Assembly: GCF_033473495.1 (NCBI RefSeq)
Contig: NC_088943.1
Location: 1,716,001 to 1,780,000 of the forward strand
DNA: 64,000 bases
Origin: Cercospora beticola
Lineage: Eukaryota; Ascomycota; Dothideomycetes; Mycosphaerellales; Mycosphaerellaceae
Direction of reading: 5' to 3'
Under the pieces are notes generated by a model. It was not told the origin of the DNA and made no database searches. It saw only the letters and a list, made by a program, of their open reading frames with translations. This document shows positions 29,501-41,457 of this stretch, in pieces. A program made the position numbers and the translations under genes. Positions within the stretch are counted from its first letter, which is position 1, and each line of letters starts with the position of its first letter.

Positions 29501-32190
29501 TCGACTCTCAGAATGTCAGACTGCGTTCCGAAGATGTCTCGCCGACAGAGACGAACTTGTCCAGGAAACCGCATCGAGAGGATTGGGGCTGGTATATGAA
29601 AAAGGTGATCGTAACCTCAAGGACGACCTCGTGCGCGAATTGGTGTCTTCGTTCTCATCGGACAAGCAGCAACTTGCTGGCAACGTCGCCGCTGACACTC
29701 AGTTATTCGAGCCTGGACAGCTGCCAACCGGAGACGGTTCAGTCTCTACTTACAAAGACATCATGAGTCTTGCTTCGGAAGTGGGCGACTCGAGCTTAGT
29801 ATACAAGTTCATGTCCATGGCATCTTCCAATGCAATTTGGTCTAGCAGGGCTGCCTTTGGCCGATTTGGCCTTAGCCGGGTCCTTTCCGACTCCAGTGTC
29901 GATGGATATCTGGCCAACAATCCAAAGCTGTATCCAAAGCTGTTTCGATATCGCTTCGATCCCAACAGTGGCGTGCAGCGCTCCATGAATGAAATCTGGA
30001 CAGCGCTTGTGCCTGATTCTGCAGCCACCATCACCAAACACTTTGATGCTATCATGGACGATCTCTTGGTGAGCATCCTAGGAAAAGAATGGCGAGTACG
30101 GCAAGCATGCTGCGCTGCGGTTGCAGATCTCGTCCAAGGAAGGCCGCTGGAGCAGTACGAGGGCTATCTTGAGCGTATCTGGACGCAGTGCTTCAAGGTG
30201 CTGGACGACATCAAGGAGTCTGTCCGCGCGGCCGCCGCTTCGCTCGCGAGAACACTGACCGGAGTACTCACCAGAGCTCTCGAGGCTGATCATAGCTCAA
30301 CCAAAAATGCGTCAGCCATGTTGAAGCACGTACTGCCGTTTCTGTTATCGCCGTCTGGCATGGAGTCGAGCGCGAAGGAGACACAAATGTTCTCTGTGCA
30401 CACTCTTCTGGAAATCATCAAGAAGGCCAATGGAGCGACGTTACGGCCTTTCATACCGGAGTTGGTCGAAAGACTGATCGGCCTGCTAAGTTCTCTTGAA
30501 CCCGAAGCAGTGAACTATGTGCACATGAATGCATCAAAATACAATCTTACCGAGCAGAAGATCGACGATATGCGCCTGTCTAGCGTACGCAGCAGTCCGT
30601 TGATGGAAGCTATTGAGCGTTGTCTGGATCTGCTGGACGAGGAGACGATGCGCCAACTTCAGCCTAGGCTTGAGAGTGCCATGAAGAGCTCAGTCGGGCT
30701 GCCTTCGAAGGTCGGGTCCAGTCGGGTGCTCGTATCACTGGCGACGAGGCGTATGTTGCTGTTCCGAACTTATGCGGATGATACACTCAAGCTGCTGGAA
30801 CGGCTAATCATCGATCGCAACGACACCGTCTCGAGCTCGTATGCCGCCGCCGCAGGGTATGTGGCGCGTGGAGCTTCTGACAAGCAAATCCTACGCTACA
30901 TTAGTTTCGCAAGCAAGTTATACTTTGACTCTGAAGGAGACCGAGCTTCTTCAACGCCACGGCGCAGCATCGCTTCTGGAGAATTGATGCTCGCTTTTGC
31001 AAAGAATGCGAGTGACAAGTTCAGTGCCTTCGCCACAGCAGCTCTACCTTTCGTCTTTGTCGGCAAGCATGATTCCAACGAGCAAGTGCGCACGCCTTTC
31101 AAAGACACTTGGGAGGAGGCTGCTGGAGGATCACGAGCTGCGCAGCTATACCTGAAAGAGATATTGGACCTCTGCATGTCACATTTGGACTCTCCACAGT
31201 GGCACCTGAAGCATACGGCCGCTCGCACGGTAGCTGAAGCTACCAAGACTGCGTGCGCCGGCGAGTCGCAGCTATCTGCAGCCACCGGTGCCGCCTTGTG
31301 GCCAGCTATCGAAAAGGCTCTTTCGGGCAAGACTTGGGATGGCAAGGAGGATGTGCTCTCGGCTTTTGTCAAATTCGTCGAGTCGGCGCAGGTGTACTAC
31401 TCCGAGAATGAAGTGGTTCGAAACGCCATCGTCAAGGTGAGTCGATGATGGTATATTGCTCTTAGTAATCCTTTGCTGACAGTATCGTGTTCTCAGATTG
31501 CGATCAGAGAAGCCAAACGTCAGAATGTGGGTTATCGCCAGCACTCCATAGGTGCACTCGCAAAGGTTGCACTTGCACGGACTGATGTAGACCTGAGCGA
31601 GGCGGTCTTGGAAGTTGCTGCTCCATTGTTAAGCGAGACTCCGGACGAAGATGCTATGGAGATCGATGGAGCTGACGGCGGCCGTAAAGCGGATGAAATG
31701 TACGTGCTCCAACAACCCCTCATATGCCCCCCGCTGACGTCCCTCAAGCAAGGAGATCACCACGGCGGGTGCTATCGAAGCCATCTTCGCTTCCATCAAT
31801 CCTCGTGCATCATCCAGAACGGAATTGGAGCACAAGGCGTCTCGTGGTCTACACGAAGTGGCTGCTGCGAAGACTGCCACGAGTGCGCGTACCTTGCGAA
31901 GCCTTTTCGAAAGCCTTCAAAGCATGTTCGAGCGGGTCCGGAGGGAAGAGCGAAAGTTTGAACTGGATGCCACAGCCATCACAGACCTGAAGACGCTGCT
32001 ATTCGGCCCTTCGATATCGATTCAGGCTATTCGCTTGGCAAGGGCGCGTGCGGTGCTGGCGTCTGTGACCACCTGTCCCACGATGTCGGCCCAGTTGGGG
32101 GAAGGAATCCGTGCGACCATGGCGGAGGAGCCGTCGAATGAAGTTCGACAGGTTCTAGAATCTGCATGGAAAGGCTGCGAGGCGTTATGA
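26565..32190 (+). CDS. ECM29: ECM29-type proteasome adaptor with HEAT repeats
   Basis: Three exons (26565-31436, 31497-31699, 31749-32190) give 1838 residues, close to yeast Ecm29 (about 1870). Introns are 60 and 49 bases, GTGAGT...TTCTCAG and GTACGT...CTCAAG with branch GCTGAC; the second acceptor was chosen because it alone keeps the frame (DEIKEITTAGAIE). The N-terminal signature VGKVELKIALTDTDTKLETI with LKTYLAPLLLKLASPHESVRKK is that of Ecm29. The rest is an alpha-solenoid of HEAT-like repeats, for example MNEIWTALVPDS with WRVRQACCAAVADLVQGR. Ecm29 tethers the 20S core to the 19S regulator, acts as a quality checkpoint and links proteasomes to membranes and motors. Longest gene in the window; no damage seen. 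Confidence 0.95.
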
Positions 32191-33847
32191 GGCGCTGTCT
32201 GTACGACCACGCGCATGGCCAACACGTGGGAATGTGGTCCCGGAGCTAGACTGCAGCCTTCCTGCAGCCATACATAGGGCATTCGTAGACTAGCTAGCAC
32301 TTCATCGTGACGCCAGCCTACCTACCCTGCGAGGCTGTTCGAGGTCTGAGGTGAGCCTCGTTGACAACACTTCTAGGCCATCAACAGCAAATGGTCAATT
32401 CGACTCGCATTCGTCGAGGATGCCAGTCTGTTCCAGAATTTCAAGCAAGCCAAGCAAGCCACATGGCGCAAGAGCTTGCTCGATTGGGTTTGGACCGAGA
32501 CGTCCTTTTCGCCACAACACCTCGATACCAGACCATCGCTGCCCAATGGGACACAAGCCTACGGTAATTCAATGTGTCTTGCGCGCCGTCTGCATGACTC
32601 TCGTGACGCCATCGTAACCGAAACGACACGGAAAAACCGCCATGTTGACACCAGAAGAGCGATGAGTGATGCAGAAGCTGGAGGCGAATTCCTTCCTCCG
32701 CCAGCGTGCTCGTGCAGCGTCAAGGACGCTGCATCGGGGCCACGGACACGCTCCTATTGGCAATTGCAAGCCACAATGCACGAGCTAGGACTGTGACCGG
32801 CAAGGCGGTTCCAGTTTCGCTGCCCTGCTGTGCACGCAGCGCAGACCGCATGCGGAGAATTTGCATTATGGTCAGGCTATGTATAACTCCACCTATGGTG
32901 CAAAATCGTCCGTGAATGGTCACACGGGTTCTCGAATATTCACGCAGTGCTGGGGGGCATGCAAGGGCGGAACAAAGCACAAGCCCTCAGCCGGAGCCCT
33001 AATGCCTACTCTCTGCCACCGGCCACACCCACCCACCGGGCTTGCAGCTTCTTGGCGTGACTACACACGCTGCACGCTGGTGGCCATGGCTTCCTCGTTC
33101 GCTTAACACAGATGGGCTGTGATCATGACAAGGCCAGCTTCCAATGGTCTTCTTTAAGCAAGCTTCCGGCCACCCTGCGCTAGGCTCTCCAAAGAAACAG
33201 TAGCAGCTCAGTAGCTTACCATTCTTCGATTCGCCTTCATATCCCGAGACAGCAACAGGTTGTGCCATTCGGTTCCGTTCCAGTGGCACTATGTGGCAGC
33301 ACGTGGCAGCCACTATCATCAGCCCAGGACCTTAGCCGTCGACTACGACCATGAGGCTGATACTTGCATCGCGCTTTCGGGAGCCCCTTCCTCCTCGAAG
33401 GACGTGTAGCAAGCGTTCGAGTCGATTGACAGAGCAGAATCGGGCGCGATCCGAGGCTCGCCTTTTGCTCTTTTCTCGAATGTGGCTGCAGTTGTTTCCG
33501 TCCACAAAGTGTGCCGCCGAGCGTATGTGGTCGTCGTCCAAGTGTTACTACCAGTCGGACGCTTCTTCGACACTGATCGGACAACTCGCCGCAGCCATGC
33601 TACTCAATTTGAGTTCATATATATGAGCGATGCGCTCGCAGTGCTCGTGACTATTCTCAAGTGCAGGCTCTGAAATGATCGTATACCCAGTAAGACTGGA
33701 CTTCTAAGACCTTTCGAGCTGGCAGAGCTGACTTTTGGCGCAGTGACAGCTCTCATACAATTCTTGGACGCTTCATCGGCTACATTGACCACAGTTCGGA
33801 GAGACCCTCTTGGTCGGCCGTTGTTGTGCTGGCAAGCGAGTAAGAGG
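32191..33847. other. Long intergenic region upstream of the Zn2Cys6 gene
   Basis: About 1.65 kb. Frames on both strands are short and compositionally random, with no leader, domain or splice pattern. Probably the promoter of the regulator plus the 3' flank of ECM29. Confidence 0.4.
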
Positions 33848-36105
33848 ATGCAACCCGGCCGACAGCAGGCCACGTCTGGCCCTTCGAAACAACAACAACC
33901 ACCACGACCTCAACTGCCGCCGCTGGCTCCTAGTGATGCTTTGTCGTCTTCGAAGGAGAAACGACCTTCTGCTCCTTCTACTACCAAAGCACGTACCGCT
34001 CGCCTATCGCATCGATCGAGGGCTGGTTGCTGGACTTGTCGGAGTCGGAAAGTGAAATGCGACGAAGCTCGTAAGTTATTTCCTTTGACAGGTTTGCAGA
34101 TCTGCGAACACAGGTCAAAACGACACAGCATGCCATCGCGAATCGGCGTCGGTAGATTGGACGTCTTCGATCATCTGTGCTGACCATCGAACTGTGTCCA
34201 GATCCGCGATGTGGGCAATGCACACGACTGAATCGCAAATGCGACTGGAACTTCAGATGGAACTTCACTGATGCTACGACGAATACTCAAAAGCGATTCA
34301 GTAATGTCAAGACAGAGGGCAATGCGGTCTGGGATCCTACCACGCCCACGTCCACGTCTCCCTCTTCTTACTATCAACGAGACGATCTTCCTGCCTTTTC
34401 TGAGCTCAAGTCAGAAGAAGACCGGGAACGAAAAGCTGAATCTCACAAGCCAGGTACTTTTGGCGTGATTGTTACTCCAGAGAGCTTCCACGATCTGCCA
34501 GAATATGCAGCCTCAACATCCCATGAATCGAGTAATCGACGAAGAACAAGTACTCATTCATGTCGAGGCGGAAGGAGTAGCCCACGACCTTCACCAAGGC
34601 GAGCTACAACACTGCCTCCAGATCCGAATATGGTGATTCTGGATCGATTCGAAGATTCATCGTCAGAAGCTACGATGCCGATATGCAGCTCAAGAGAGGA
34701 CTTCTCTGAATCGATCCAAGCTCTCTCGATCACGAGTCCACCCTACACACCGAGTACGACTTCAACAGCAGCGACGGCAAGTATAAGAGAAGACGAGGAG
34801 TTGGTCACCCATTTTCGACAATACATCGTTCCGAGGCTCGTTCATCCACAATCTGAAGCGATGCGCGGCATTGCGTCGCAAGGATCAACGACCGATGTTC
34901 TCGAGCGTGAAGCTGCGAGATTCCCGCCTCTTCGACATGCGTTGTGTGCCATCAGTGCTCTGAATCTGGCATACAGTGGTCATTCCTCGTTGGAAGAAGC
35001 CATGCAGAATTACCACCAGGCGCTCGCAGCGTCTTCTGCTTCCAATATGGCGAACGATCTCCTATCAGACGGCGTCTTCTTCAGACATTATCTGCTTTTC
35101 GTGTACGACATCTGTGTACCGATGCAGTCTGACGATCTCGGATCCGACATGTGGGCGAAGCACCTGACACAACTACAACGGATCGCGGTTCAACGGCATC
35201 ACCATCACAGAGGGCAAGAGTTGCACGCGTATACGATCTGGAATATTTGCGAGCTTGATATCTATGCTTGTTTGATGGGCAGTGGTACATGCGAATTTCT
35301 GCGGACGATCATCCAGAACAACATGCTGCCACATATAAGTCAGCAAGTGCCAAAGCTCACAATGGGGCACACTCCACAACTCAGTCCGCACAAAGAGCAG
35401 CTATTCTCGGCGATTCTTCGACTGAACGAAGGAGTCCTCCTTCGAGCTGCAATCATAGCTCAAAGAGCTCAGAATTGCAGAGCAGGAATGGTAAATGACC
35501 AGCAAGCCGCTCTGCTGTCACCTGGTCGACTCGCTCACTGGACTGCAATCGCTGCACAAGCACAGAATGACCTCTTAGCATTTTGGCAACACGCACTACC
35601 ACCACAGCTCACTTCCGAATCTACAAATCCAAATACGATTGGTGACCTACCCGACCGCGCCAAAACAGTCTTCGAAGGCGCTCTCCTCCTCTACCACGCC
35701 ATGATCATCTACTCCCGCACCAGCATGTTCCGCGGTCAACGTCCAATCCCCACCGCAACACACATGGACATCCCACAAGACACCGAACGACGCATCAATA
35801 CTATCTTTACACTATCAAATCGACAAATCGAAAATGGTCAAGTTGAGAGACGAAATTCCGTTTTTGCAATTTTCATCGCTGGAGTGGCCAGTAATATCGA
35901 CGCGTCTAAAGTCCGGGCGATTGAGCTTATAAGAGGATTTGAGGGCAATGGAATTGGGCAGAATACGGCTAGGACGAGACAACTGCTCGTGGAGGTTAGG
36001 GAGGAGCAGAGGAGGGTTGTGGCGATGGGTGGGAGGATGGAGGATGTGAAGTGGTTGGGGGTTGCGAGGGAGAGGGGGTTGGGGGTTGCGAATTGTGGGC
36101 TTTGA
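33848..36105 (+). CDS. Zn(II)2Cys6 transcription factor with fungal-specific domain
   Basis: Exons 33848-34070 and 34202-36105 give 708 residues. The 131-base intron (GTAAGT...GTGTCCAG, branch GCTGACC) cuts the zinc cluster, which after splicing is C-x2-C-x6-C-x6-C-x2-C-x6-C: CWTCRSRKVKCDEAHPRCGQ followed by CTRLNRKCDW. A basic, Ser/Pro-rich leader precedes it and a disordered linker follows. From about residue 290, EELVTHFRQYIVPRLVHPQS, FPPLRHALCAISALNLAYSG and FVYDICVPMQ match the Fungal_trans_2 type of regulatory domain. Such proteins bind CGG half-sites as dimers and control metabolic or secondary-metabolite genes. Targets unknown; the SDR, SnoaL-like and hydrolase genes downstream are possible but unproven. 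The 5' start could be another nearby ATG. Confidence 0.92.
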
Positions 36106-36635
36106 TAAGGGATGGGGTGGGAGATGAAGGGAGGTGTGTATGTGAGTCTATGTGGAGAAGTTGGGTGTAGAGGATGAATTGATGAGTGAGCTATCGAGCT
36201 ACTGAAATGTGGGGCGGACACGCGCAGATATGTGTCTTTCGATGATTGATGCTCGACACCCAGTGATGATTGAGTCCAAAGAGACAATAGCCTGCCCGTG
36301 CGCCATGCGACTGAGGCTTGAGCGTGTTGGCGCAAGATTCGGCAATGCCTCTTTCGCTGATGCGCTGCGGCTCCCCCGATTGCAAGATGATCTCTGCGCC
36401 AGTGTTGCACGCTTGCTCAACGTCGTCAGCTCGTCCACTGGAGTGAGAGCTTCCACGAGATAGCTCTTGCTAGGGTAAGCCCGACCGCCGGCCTCGCTAC
36501 ATATGCAGTGACTTTGCATCGTGGTTCTCGGATCCTTCTTCATAATCTCGACTCAGGCATCCAGACTTCGCCGAGCTCCGGCTCTCGATGCACCAGAATC
36601 TTTATCTTTTTGCGGTACGCTGGCTGTATGGGGAT
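36106..36635. other. Intergenic between convergent genes
   Basis: 3' flanks of the regulator and the SDR; no gene seen. Confidence 0.4.
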
Positions 36636-37385
36636 TCACCACGGCGCAACGCCTGCATCACTGAAGACATGCCCATGAATCTCTTGTTTCGGAGCGATCA
36701 ATGCTTTCACAAGCATTGTGGCACCCTCTCGAGGATCCTTCTTGCCAGCGTGTCCGTTCAAATTCGTGGCGCAAAATCCTGGAGCTGGACCACTGACGAC
36801 AAAACCTTCCGCTTCCAAAGTCTTTGCGTAATACAGCATAACCATATTCAGAGCGATTTTGGTTGTTCGATAGATGGGGAATTTCTCCACTGGTTGGGTG
36901 CCATCCGCTGCTTTCGCCAGAGAGCTCAAGCCTGTGGATGTGAAGGCGATTCGCTTGCCGGAGCCTCTTTGAAGAAGAGGGAGGAATGCTTCCGTCACAG
37001 CTGCAGCACCGTATACGTTTACGTCGAATTGCTCGTGATAGACTTCTCGCAACGATTGGTTTGAAGTTGCGGCCTGTGCTGTAGCGATTCCTGCGTTGTT
37101 GAGTAGCATATCGAGGCTGCCGAAATTCTGCTTGACTTGGTTTGCCGCACCGGCTATGGATTCATCGTTTGTGACATCGATTTGAAGGGGAGTGATATCG
37201 GATTTTGATACGTTGTACGATTTATCGGCCACGAGGTCGTCGATGGCTTTGTCGGCTTTCTTCAGGTCTCGACTTCCCATCAGGATGTGGTATTTGCCTG
37301 TAGCGGCTAGCTGTTGGGTGGCATAGTACCCCAGGCCTTGGTTTGCTCCTGTAATCAGGATCAATTGCTTGGGAGTTGGAGGCAT
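36636..37385 (-). CDS. Short-chain dehydrogenase/reductase
   Basis: From the ATG at 37385 (MPPTPKQLILITGANQGLGY) the protein is 249 residues, the normal classical-SDR length. Visible: TGxxxGxG cofactor loop TGANQGLG, NNAG, the catalytic Ser in IAFTSTGLSS, and YxxxK as YRTTK. The charge after the second strand (GSRDLKKAD) suggests NADP(H). The frame has another ATG at 37493, adding 36 residues with a hydrophobic run LYLSLTLTLTLAFAF that is encoded by a TG/GA-rich microsatellite; if used it would act as a membrane anchor or signal. Substrate unknown. The C-terminal part HAGKKDPREGATMLVKA resembles SDRs related to carbonyl reductase. Confidence 0.9.
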   Translation of the reverse strand: MPPTPKQLILITGANQGLGYYATQQLAATGKYHILMGSRDLKKADKAIDDLVADKSYNVSKSDITPLQIDVTNDESIAGAANQVKQNFGSLDMLLNNAGIATAQAATSNQSLREVYHEQFDVNVYGAAAVTEAFLPLLQRGSGKRIAFTSTGLSSLAKAADGTQPVEKFPIYRTTKIALNMVMLYYAKTLEAEGFVVSGPAPGFCATNLNGHAGKKDPREGATMLVKALIAPKQEIHGHVFSDAGVAPW

Positions 37386-37412
37386 GGCGCTGGTTCGATC
37401 ACTGCTGAGTGA

Positions 37413-37452
37413 GGATACGAATGCGAATGCGAGTGTGAGTGTGAGTGTGAGA
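37413..37452 (+). repeat. Microsatellite (gtgtga/gaatgc) at the 5' end of the SDR frame
   Basis: Plus strand gcgaatgcgagtgtgagtgt continuing gagtgtgagag; antisense it encodes the LSLTLTLTLAFA run upstream of the conserved SDR start. Confidence 0.8.
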
Positions 37453-37493
37453 GAAAGGTACAAGATGAGCTGATGAGAAGTCCGTAACTCCAT

Positions 37494-38269
37494 TGATACT
37501 GCTATCAAGGATCAACTGAGTTTCGCTGTTAAGTCATCGCTATTGCGTATTGCGCGTCGCTCGGGGTTTCGGACATCCTTCGAGACAGAGTTTGGGGTTC
37601 AAACCCGAGGGCTGTCGACGTGCCCAGCAGCTGCATTCTGTGAAGCATGCACGAGTATTAAGATCGGTAGTTTCTGATAAGCTGAGTGCCGGATACGAAA
37701 GGACTTGTACGAAGCGTCCTTTTCCTGTTTATCCTGGCAAAGTTCGTGTAGTGTATATGTAGCAACTCAGGTCGAATCTCAAGCATGTGCAAAAGCGGAA
37801 GAGCGTGCCGTACGGCCCGTTCCTCCTCTGCTCAATCTCCGAGCGGCCGAGGATGAGATGGGACTGCACAGCTTCTCCAGCTTCACACAGGATTCGCATA
37901 TCCCGACACGAAGATCACAGGTCGACCGCTCGTCTTCCGCCAGGCAGAACGAACCTCCCGAAACTGCGATAGGCTCGAGGCAAGCATGGGCCCATGTATG
38001 ATGACCGCTGGTCCTCCGACGGTGCCAGGTCAACCGCGCAGCTGGAGCCTCAGCTCAAGTGATGGGCGGTCGGCTCTCAATGTACAGTAGGTGGTGCTGG
38101 GAATATGAGGGCTTTGTATCTCGGTCAATGGCAGGAAGTCCGGCTTTGCACCTTTTCCCGCCACGGAATATAAGAATGTATATACAAAAGTTGCCGCGAC
38201 CTCAAGAACTCACGACGTTTTGAGCAATCACTAACATCAAAGCAACTGACTAATACATTGCTATTCATC
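37494..38269. promoter_or_regulatory. Divergent region between SDR and SnoaL-like genes
   Basis: About 780 bases without a supported gene. A TATA-like stretch (ggaatataagaatgtatata) lies at 38165-38184, roughly 90-105 bases before the SnoaL-like ATG. Confidence 0.45.
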
Positions 38270-38881
38270 ATGGGTTCAATCTCACCTCCAGCAGAGCCAC
38301 AGATGGCTCTTCCTGCCAAGCTCTCGCCTGCACTCAGCGACAGGGAAGCCATTGCAGACACGCTCTCTCGATTCTGCCTCGGCATGGATACCAACGACGT
38401 GGAACTCTTCGATTCGGCTTTCACTGCAGACGCATTCTGGGATCTCAGCGGCAAGAAAGTTCATGGCTTGGAGGCCATCCACAAGGAATGCTACTATTAC
38501 AACATTGTTCGCCTCGACACAACGCACATGGTCAGCAATGTACGAGTCCACATCGAAGAGAATGGCACCGAAGCCAGCATGACTTGCTTATACGTTGCTT
38601 GGCATTGGCCAGGTGGGATGGGCATGCATCCTGGTAAGTGGAGGCGAAGAGCATCATGGGAGCTACGCTAACACAGATTGCCAGATTCGCATCGCTTCAC
38701 AACTGGAGGCCAGTACTATTTCGACGTCGTCAAGGATGAAACCACTGGTCTTTGGAAAGCCAAGACTTTCAGAATGAAGAAACAGTGGTCAGAAGGAGAC
38801 ATTGCTGTCATGGGTCACAAGAAGCCAGTGGAGATGCTCAAGACCGAGTTGGAGATGCAGAAGATGGCGCTGAAATCATGA
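38270..38881 (+). CDS. SnoaL-like (NTF2-fold) protein
   Basis: Exons 38270-38633 and 38685-38881 give 186 residues; the 51-base intron is GTAAGT...TGCCAG with branch GCTAAC. The N-terminal half LSDREAIADTLSRFCLGMDT then DVELFDSAFTADAFWDLSG and AIHKECYYYNIVRLDTTHMV followed by SNVRVHIEENGTEASMTCLY is the typical NTF2-like cone fold of SnoaL_4-type proteins. After the intron come RFTTGGQYYFDVVKDETTGL and a Lys-rich helix. Related fungal proteins act as cyclases, dehydratases or isomerases in secondary metabolism or as uncharacterised enzymes. Catalytic residues cannot be assigned by eye. It is adjacent and divergent to the SDR, so joint action in a small metabolic unit is possible, but no synthase is nearby. 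Confidence 0.88.
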
Positions 38882-39009
38882 GAGATGCATGCTGACTGTA
38901 TTGAGTATCCGATGACTACGAAATGCTGAAAAGATAAAATTCTCCAACTTCACACGCACAAGGAAATCGCTGAAAAGACGAGGAAACGCGATCCGAGCCG
39001 GAAGAAAGC

Positions 39010-40047
39010 CTAGCACAAATGCCCAGTCGTGAGGACGGAATAGATCTGACCAAAGTAATCGCAGCCATTCTTGACGACGACAGACTTGGTATCGCCCACC
39101 TCGTATACCATGAAACCAGCGAATCCTTTGACGCCCTTGGCAGCATTGTAGACATCTGCAAGATGAGCAGTAGGCACGTACTCCGGAGCTTCAGCCTTAT
39201 TACCTGGGATGCCGACATAAAGCTTCGCATTCTTGGAAGCACCATTTGAGATGACGCCTGGCCATTCGTTCAAATTGAATTGGTTGGAGCCGTCATATGC
39301 ATGTGTTGCGGCGCATTCGTTGTTGTAAAATTGAATCCAGAGATAATCATACTTGGCCTGATTGATTGAGTTTCCCATGTTCAAGTCCATATTCTTGCCT
39401 TGATCATGGTTGAGGTAGCATTGAGGTGCTCCACCGATATAATACTTGTGAGCAGTATCAGCTTCGAAGTAGCTGCGGAGCTTGTTGAGCATTGCGCCAA
39501 GGTATCCTTTCCCGTCCTCATCGTAGGGATTGGATTCGATATCGATGTCCCAGCCATCGATTCTCACGTTGCCGAGAGGTCTTTTACTCTTGTCTTGAAC
39601 AGCGTTTGGAGCTCCGTAGGAGTTCCAGAGAGAATATGCGACTCCTTCTGCGTCTCCTTTGCTGTTCAGACCAAAATCTCCTTCTGAGCCTGGCATACTG
39701 ATGAAGACTTTCTTGCCTAGTTGTTGACAGGTTCCGATGTCTTGTTCGAGTTGTTCGCAGCCGCTGCTTGTGCCGTCGGGGTTGATTTGGCAGTAGCCCA
39801 AGTTGCCGTTGGGGTATTGACCATGGCCGAAGTTGGTGAGGAAGGCTAGGACGAGGATGTCGATGTGCTCTTTGTCTTTGCACCAGTCTGCTAGGTTGCC
39901 GTCTGCTTCGGTGTAGCCTCCGTTGCCCTGTTACGGTTAGCTGAGAACGATCTGTGGAGAGAGGAAGGGAGATGTTACCCAGTATGCAACGATCTCAGCG
40001 AAAGCACCTTGTGCGGCGAAGGCAAGAAGTGCAGTCTTGAACAACAT
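39010..40047 (-). CDS. Secreted GH18 chitinase (class III / plant type)
   Basis: Exons 40047-39979 and 39927-39010 give 328 residues; the 51-base intron is GTAACA...GTAACAG. Signal peptide MLFKTALLAFAAQGAFA, then mature EIVAYWGNGGYTEADGNLAD, the usual start of short GH18 endochitinases. The catalytic signature DxxDxDxE is present as IDGWDIDIES with the proton-donor Glu, and YDYLWIQFYNN and FAGFMVYEVGDT are the later barrel strands. The enzyme cleaves chitin in the wall or from other organisms; no chitin-binding module or GPI signal follows. It is divergent from a GH55 glucanase, giving a neighbouring pair of wall-polymer hydrolases. Confidence 0.95.
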
Positions 40048-41457
40048 GTTGAAAGTATAGATGGCAAAGGGCGATTGAGATACTCATCCTGGTGATACAG
40101 AATGTCATGTCTTATGTATGAGCGGACTCAAAACTTCAGTAACTCATCGACCATGGACAGTGACCATTGTTCATCGCCCAAAACTGATAGTTCCATTCGC
40201 TGAGGTTACATCGCTATCGTCAGGCAAGCAGCCAATATTTCTCTTGAAGATCGTCTGTGTAAGGCGACCCATCTACAAATGAAGAGATGCGTCCACGTGC
40301 GGTCCATTGCCGGTCAGCTGAGATCCGGAATTGGTGCATGCCGTTGATTTTGTGCTCCAAATTGTACTGGTGCAGACCAGTCAACGCTTACCAAGTCCAT
40401 GCACATCGATGGTGACAGTGGCGCTGTGTTAGCGTTGGAGGGCTGCAATGAACCGCGCTCAATATCAGTGAGTCGTCAGTGGATGTTCCTAACTTGGAGA
40501 GAGACGGAGTTCTTTGCATCGGGGATCGTGGTTGTAGTTCTGCAGTCGGTGTATTTTAACGAAGTTGTTGACATTTGACATGACTTCAATTGTTCTCTGA
40601 TGGAAGACAACAGCAGCTTCGAAGCTCTTGTCTGGCGTACGTGAACAACGTGTCGACCATGCGTCGGTCGTGGCACCAAGAGGATGTCGATCTCGTCCTA
40701 GCCCCAGCACTTGTTCACGCTACGTAGGACGCTATAGGAGCGGGATGCCGATCAAAGAAGTGATCGTCACTGAAAAGCTTAGCATGCTAAACGATCCAGA
40801 TCCGATTTGTTCCTTTCAATTCAGGGACACATCTCAGGAGACAAGCAAATTTCACCTCGGATCAAGCACTCGAGACTAGCTCCAGACTAGGCAGTTCGGA
40901 TTGGTGGCCTTATATCAGTGCAGCATCTATCCCGTCAGGCGTGCCACTGCATTCACTTCTTCTTGATTGACGGACATTACGGTTGCACCCTTTTATGCTC
41001 TATTGACAAGCAATAGTATAAGCATGCCAATGCAGTGACGGCGAAGATCTGGGACGCCTTATGCTATATGCTGCTCCGACGAAACGTCTACATACTACCT
41101 TCACGATACGGAAAAGATTTGCATATCATGCGCTCAATTCTTACAGCCGGGCTCAGCTCGAGAAGTCGGTCATCATTTCGTGATTGGAACTCCTTCTCAG
41201 AGTAGTTAGCACGAGTCGCATCATTCTGCTTCGGTAACCCTGCGCTGATTTTGAGCCATACAGGAGGGTGACATCGCTGCATTGCCATCTCGTGAGGCGT
41301 GCCATGCTTCACATCGTACAGCATTCTTCACCGGGCACGACCGATGGAGGAACATCCATGACGGCATGTCGTTCAAAAATAATACAAAAGACAATAATTT
41401 CGCCCCTTCCGCTCATAGGTCATCTCAGCTTTCTCCTATCTTTTCTCTCACAGCAGC
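40048..41457. promoter_or_regulatory. Long divergent region between chitinase and glucanase genes
   Basis: About 1.4 kb. No gene supported; small frames lack features. Length is compatible with complex regulation of two inducible hydrolase genes. Confidence 0.4.

Noticed and set aside
37540..37640. tRNA-like T-loop sequence (ggggttcaaaccc)
   Set aside because: The T stem pairs poorly and no matching acceptor, D or anticodon arm could be drawn.
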